Both the position numbers and the translations under genes were made by a program. This document shows positions 23,276 to 24,848 of a DNA stretch of 24,848 nucleotides, piece by piece. This DNA comes from JAYQPQ01 sp038145405 (GTDB lineage: Bacteria; Pseudomonadota; Gammaproteobacteria; Pseudomonadales; GM7GCV1): positions 1 through 24,848 of the forward strand of contig JAYQPQ010000023.1 in the NCBI GenBank assembly GCA_038145405.1, written 5' to 3'. The notes under the pieces were generated by a model that saw only the letters and a program-made list of their open reading frames with translations, was not told the origin of the DNA and ran no database searches. Every line of letters begins with the position of its first letter. Positions within the stretch are counted from its first letter, which is position 1.

Positions 23276-23982
23276 CAGCTGATATCTCCGGTCGTGCGGA
23301 CGCGCTTGCTGCCGGTGACCGCCAGGGGCTGCACCGCGCGGCGGCGCTCTTCCAGGCGGCGATCAATCCAGTTTTTCAAGGCGATGAGCAGGCCGGCGAT
23401 CAAAAAGGCTCCGGGCGGCAATACGGCGACCAGTAGGCCCGACTCAAAGGGCAGCACCTGAATTTTCCAGTTGGCTGCGGTGGGGCCCAGCAGTAATTCC
23501 ATATTGGCAAAGAGGGTGCCACTGCCGATGATCTCGCGGACGGCGCCCAGCGCCAGCAGGACGGCACCAAAGCCGGAGCCCATCATCAGACCGTCGAGCG
23601 TTGAAGCCAGCGGTGGATTCTTGCTGGCAAAGGCTTCGGCACGGCCGAGGATGGTGCAGTTGGTTACGATAAGCGGAATGAAGATGCCTAGAATGAGGTA
23701 GAGCTCATAGGTGAAGGCTTTCATCAGCAGTTCGGTGCAGGTGGTAAAAGTAGCGATGATCATGACAAAGGCGGGCAGGCGGATCACGTCCGAGACGTGA
23801 TTGCGAATCAACGACACCGCCAGGTTTGAGCCGGCCAGCACCAGCAGGGTGGCCAGACCGAGGCCCAGTGCATTGACCACGCTGCCGGTCACGGCCAGTA
23901 GGGGACACAGGCCGAGTAGCTGCACCAGTGCCGGATTTCTGGTCCAGAGGCCGTCTTTGACTATGGCTTGGTAGCTCGACAT
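23275..23982 (-). CDS. rnfE: Rnf electron transport complex subunit E
   Basis: A 235-residue inner-membrane subunit of the ferredoxin:NAD+ oxidoreductase (Rnf/Rsx) complex. It has about six transmembrane helices. Family sequence includes G-L-W-x-x-N-P-A-L-V-Q-L-L-G-L-C-P-L-L-A at the N-terminus and I-P-L-I-V-T-N-C, with the conserved Cys residues that place an iron-sulfur centre with RnfA. It directly follows rnfG with no gap and overlaps pdxH by one base. Confidence 0.95.
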   Translation of the reverse strand: MSSYQAIVKDGLWTRNPALVQLLGLCPLLAVTGSVVNALGLGLATLLVLAGSNLAVSLIRNHVSDVIRLPAFVMIIATFTTCTELLMKAFTYELYLILGIFIPLIVTNCTILGRAEAFASKNPPLASTLDGLMMGSGFGAVLLALGAVREIIGSGTLFANMELLLGPTAANWKIQVLPFESGLLVAVLPPGAFLIAGLLIALKNWIDRRLEERRRAVQPLAVTGSKRVRTTGDIS

Positions 23983-24648
23983 TTATTCCACCTCGGGGGC
24001 ATTAGGGAGCGGCGTCTGGCTCATGTCAACCAACCGTTCGCGATTGGCCTCAAACCAGGCCAGGGTGCGGCTGATCTGGCCCACTACCGCGCGCGGCGTA
24101 ATGGTGGCGCCAGTAAAGGCGTCGAAATCGCCCCCGTCCTTGCGCACGGCCCAGCGCGCTGCCGCTGGTTGGCGCAGCGACAGGCCCGTAAAACCTCGAA
24201 TCCAGTCGCTTTTGCGCAGCTCGACCTTGTCACCCAAGCCGGGAGTTTCTCCATGCACGGTGACGCGCACGCCGGTCAGGCTGCCGTCCAGAGCAATACC
24301 CACCAGCATGGCGATGCTGCCGGAATAGCCGTCGGGCGCCACGCTGGGCAGGATAAAGGCGACCGCTTCGTCGTTCTGACGCACCACATGGATCAGTTGA
24401 TCACGCACATGCAGAATGTCGCGGCCATCCTCGGGTAGCGGCAGACTGTCCTCCAGCACATCGTTATCGTGCGGGATGCCCTCGATTACTTCGATCAGGG
24501 TGCGGGCCTCCACTTCGCGCTGGGCTGCAGCAATATCCTCGCGGGTCAGTGCATAGGTCAGGCCCAGAGCCAGGGCGGTAGCCAGAGCAAAAATACCCAG
24601 GCGCAGGGCATTGCGACCGGCGGCTTGCAGAGGAGAGGAGGTGGACAT
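23983..24648 (-). CDS. rnfG: Rnf electron transport complex subunit G
   Basis: A 221-residue membrane-anchored flavoprotein of the Rnf complex. One transmembrane helix lies at about 16-35, followed by a periplasmic FMN domain. The covalent FMN site is T-G-A-T (179-182) in F-T-G-A-T-I-T-P-R-A-V-V, and E-T-P-G-L-G-D-K is at about 134-141. The start overlaps the rnfD stop by one base, and the stop abuts rnfE, as in other rnfABCDGE operons. Confidence 0.95.
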   Translation of the reverse strand: MSTSSPLQAAGRNALRLGIFALATALALGLTYALTREDIAAAQREVEARTLIEVIEGIPHDNDVLEDSLPLPEDGRDILHVRDQLIHVVRQNDEAVAFILPSVAPDGYSGSIAMLVGIALDGSLTGVRVTVHGETPGLGDKVELRKSDWIRGFTGLSLRQPAAARWAVRKDGGDFDAFTGATITPRAVVGQISRTLAWFEANRERLVDMSQTPLPNAPEVE

Positions 24649-24848
24649 CAGTCTTCGCCTCCGGAGAAGCGCGCGCGGCGGCGCTTGTCGTGGCCATAGG
24701 TGCGCGGTTGGGTGTAGTAGTCGATAAAGGGAGCGGCGAAATTCATCAGCAGCACAGCAAAGGCCACAGCGTCCGGGTAATTGCCCCAGGCGCGAATTAT
24801 AAACACCAGCGCGCCGACGCCGATGCCAAACACCAGACGCCCCAGGTT
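24648..24848 (-). CDS. rnfD: Rnf electron transport complex subunit D (C-terminal part)
   Basis: The last 66 residues of RnfD, a polytopic subunit with covalent FMN. The gene continues beyond the right edge. Visible sequence includes a final membrane helix and W-G-N-Y-P-D-A-V-A-F-A-V-L-L-M-N, then P-F-I-D-Y-Y-T-Q-P-R-T-Y-G, a typical RnfD C-terminus. It is followed by rnfG. Confidence 0.93.
   Translation of the reverse strand, partial: NLGRLVFGIGVGALVFIIRAWGNYPDAVAFAVLLMNFAAPFIDYYTQPRTYGHDKRRRARFSGGED

Overview
The window looks like a chromosomal segment of an aerobic gammaproteobacterium. The basis is the minus-strand rnfD-rnfG-rnfE-pdxH block at the right end, gammaproteobacterial-style small genes (VF530-type, RRM, NIF3-like), and Sec, lipoprotein and Tat signal sequences. 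No rRNA, tRNA, insertion sequence, phage or CRISPR sequence was seen.

Positions 1-19308 are one long plus-strand catabolic locus. It opens with two secreted double-domain DUF1080 (3-keto-disaccharide-hydrolase-like) proteins. A tight cytoplasmic block follows: an aromatic-acid-type MFS transporter, two AP2Ec TIM-barrel isomerase/epimerase/dehydratase-like enzymes, a degenerate type II dehydroquinase paralogue and a canonical one. Next is a periplasmic oxidative block: a Tat-exported TIM barrel, three tandem PQQ dehydrogenases of the membrane-glucose/quinate dehydrogenase superfamily (two predicted lipoproteins, one with an N-terminal haem c domain), a second Tat TIM barrel, a secreted ThuA-like protein, a third Tat TIM barrel and a secreted metallo-beta-lactamase-fold protein. 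Strong terminators lie after thuA (about 17115-17157) and after the MBL gene (19400-19427).

Positions 19430-21677 hold the likely regulators: a TetR protein with an upstream inverted repeat, and a 400-residue LysR-type protein that carries two winged-helix domains in tandem. A 14-bp dyad (ACTAACYGGTWGGT) is shared by the upstream regions of the second DUF1080 gene and the first PQQ dehydrogenase gene.

Positions 21726-24848 are ordinary housekeeping: a NIF3-like small protein on plus, then on minus a VF530-type protein, an RRM protein, PdxH, and Rnf subunits E, G and D (partial).

Inferred logic: PQQ enzymes oxidise a polyol, cyclitol or glycoside in the periplasm. The keto product is processed there by Tat TIM barrels, DUF1080, ThuA-like and MBL proteins. 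A product enters through the MFS carrier and is finished by TIM-barrel and dehydroquinase-like enzymes. The enzyme classes match both quinate/shikimate catabolism (PQQ dehydrogenase, dehydroquinase, TIM-barrel dehydratase, aromatic-acid transporter) and 3-keto-glycoside catabolism (DUF1080, ThuA, TIM barrel). The real substrate cannot be read from sequence, and the combination is the most interesting thing in the window.
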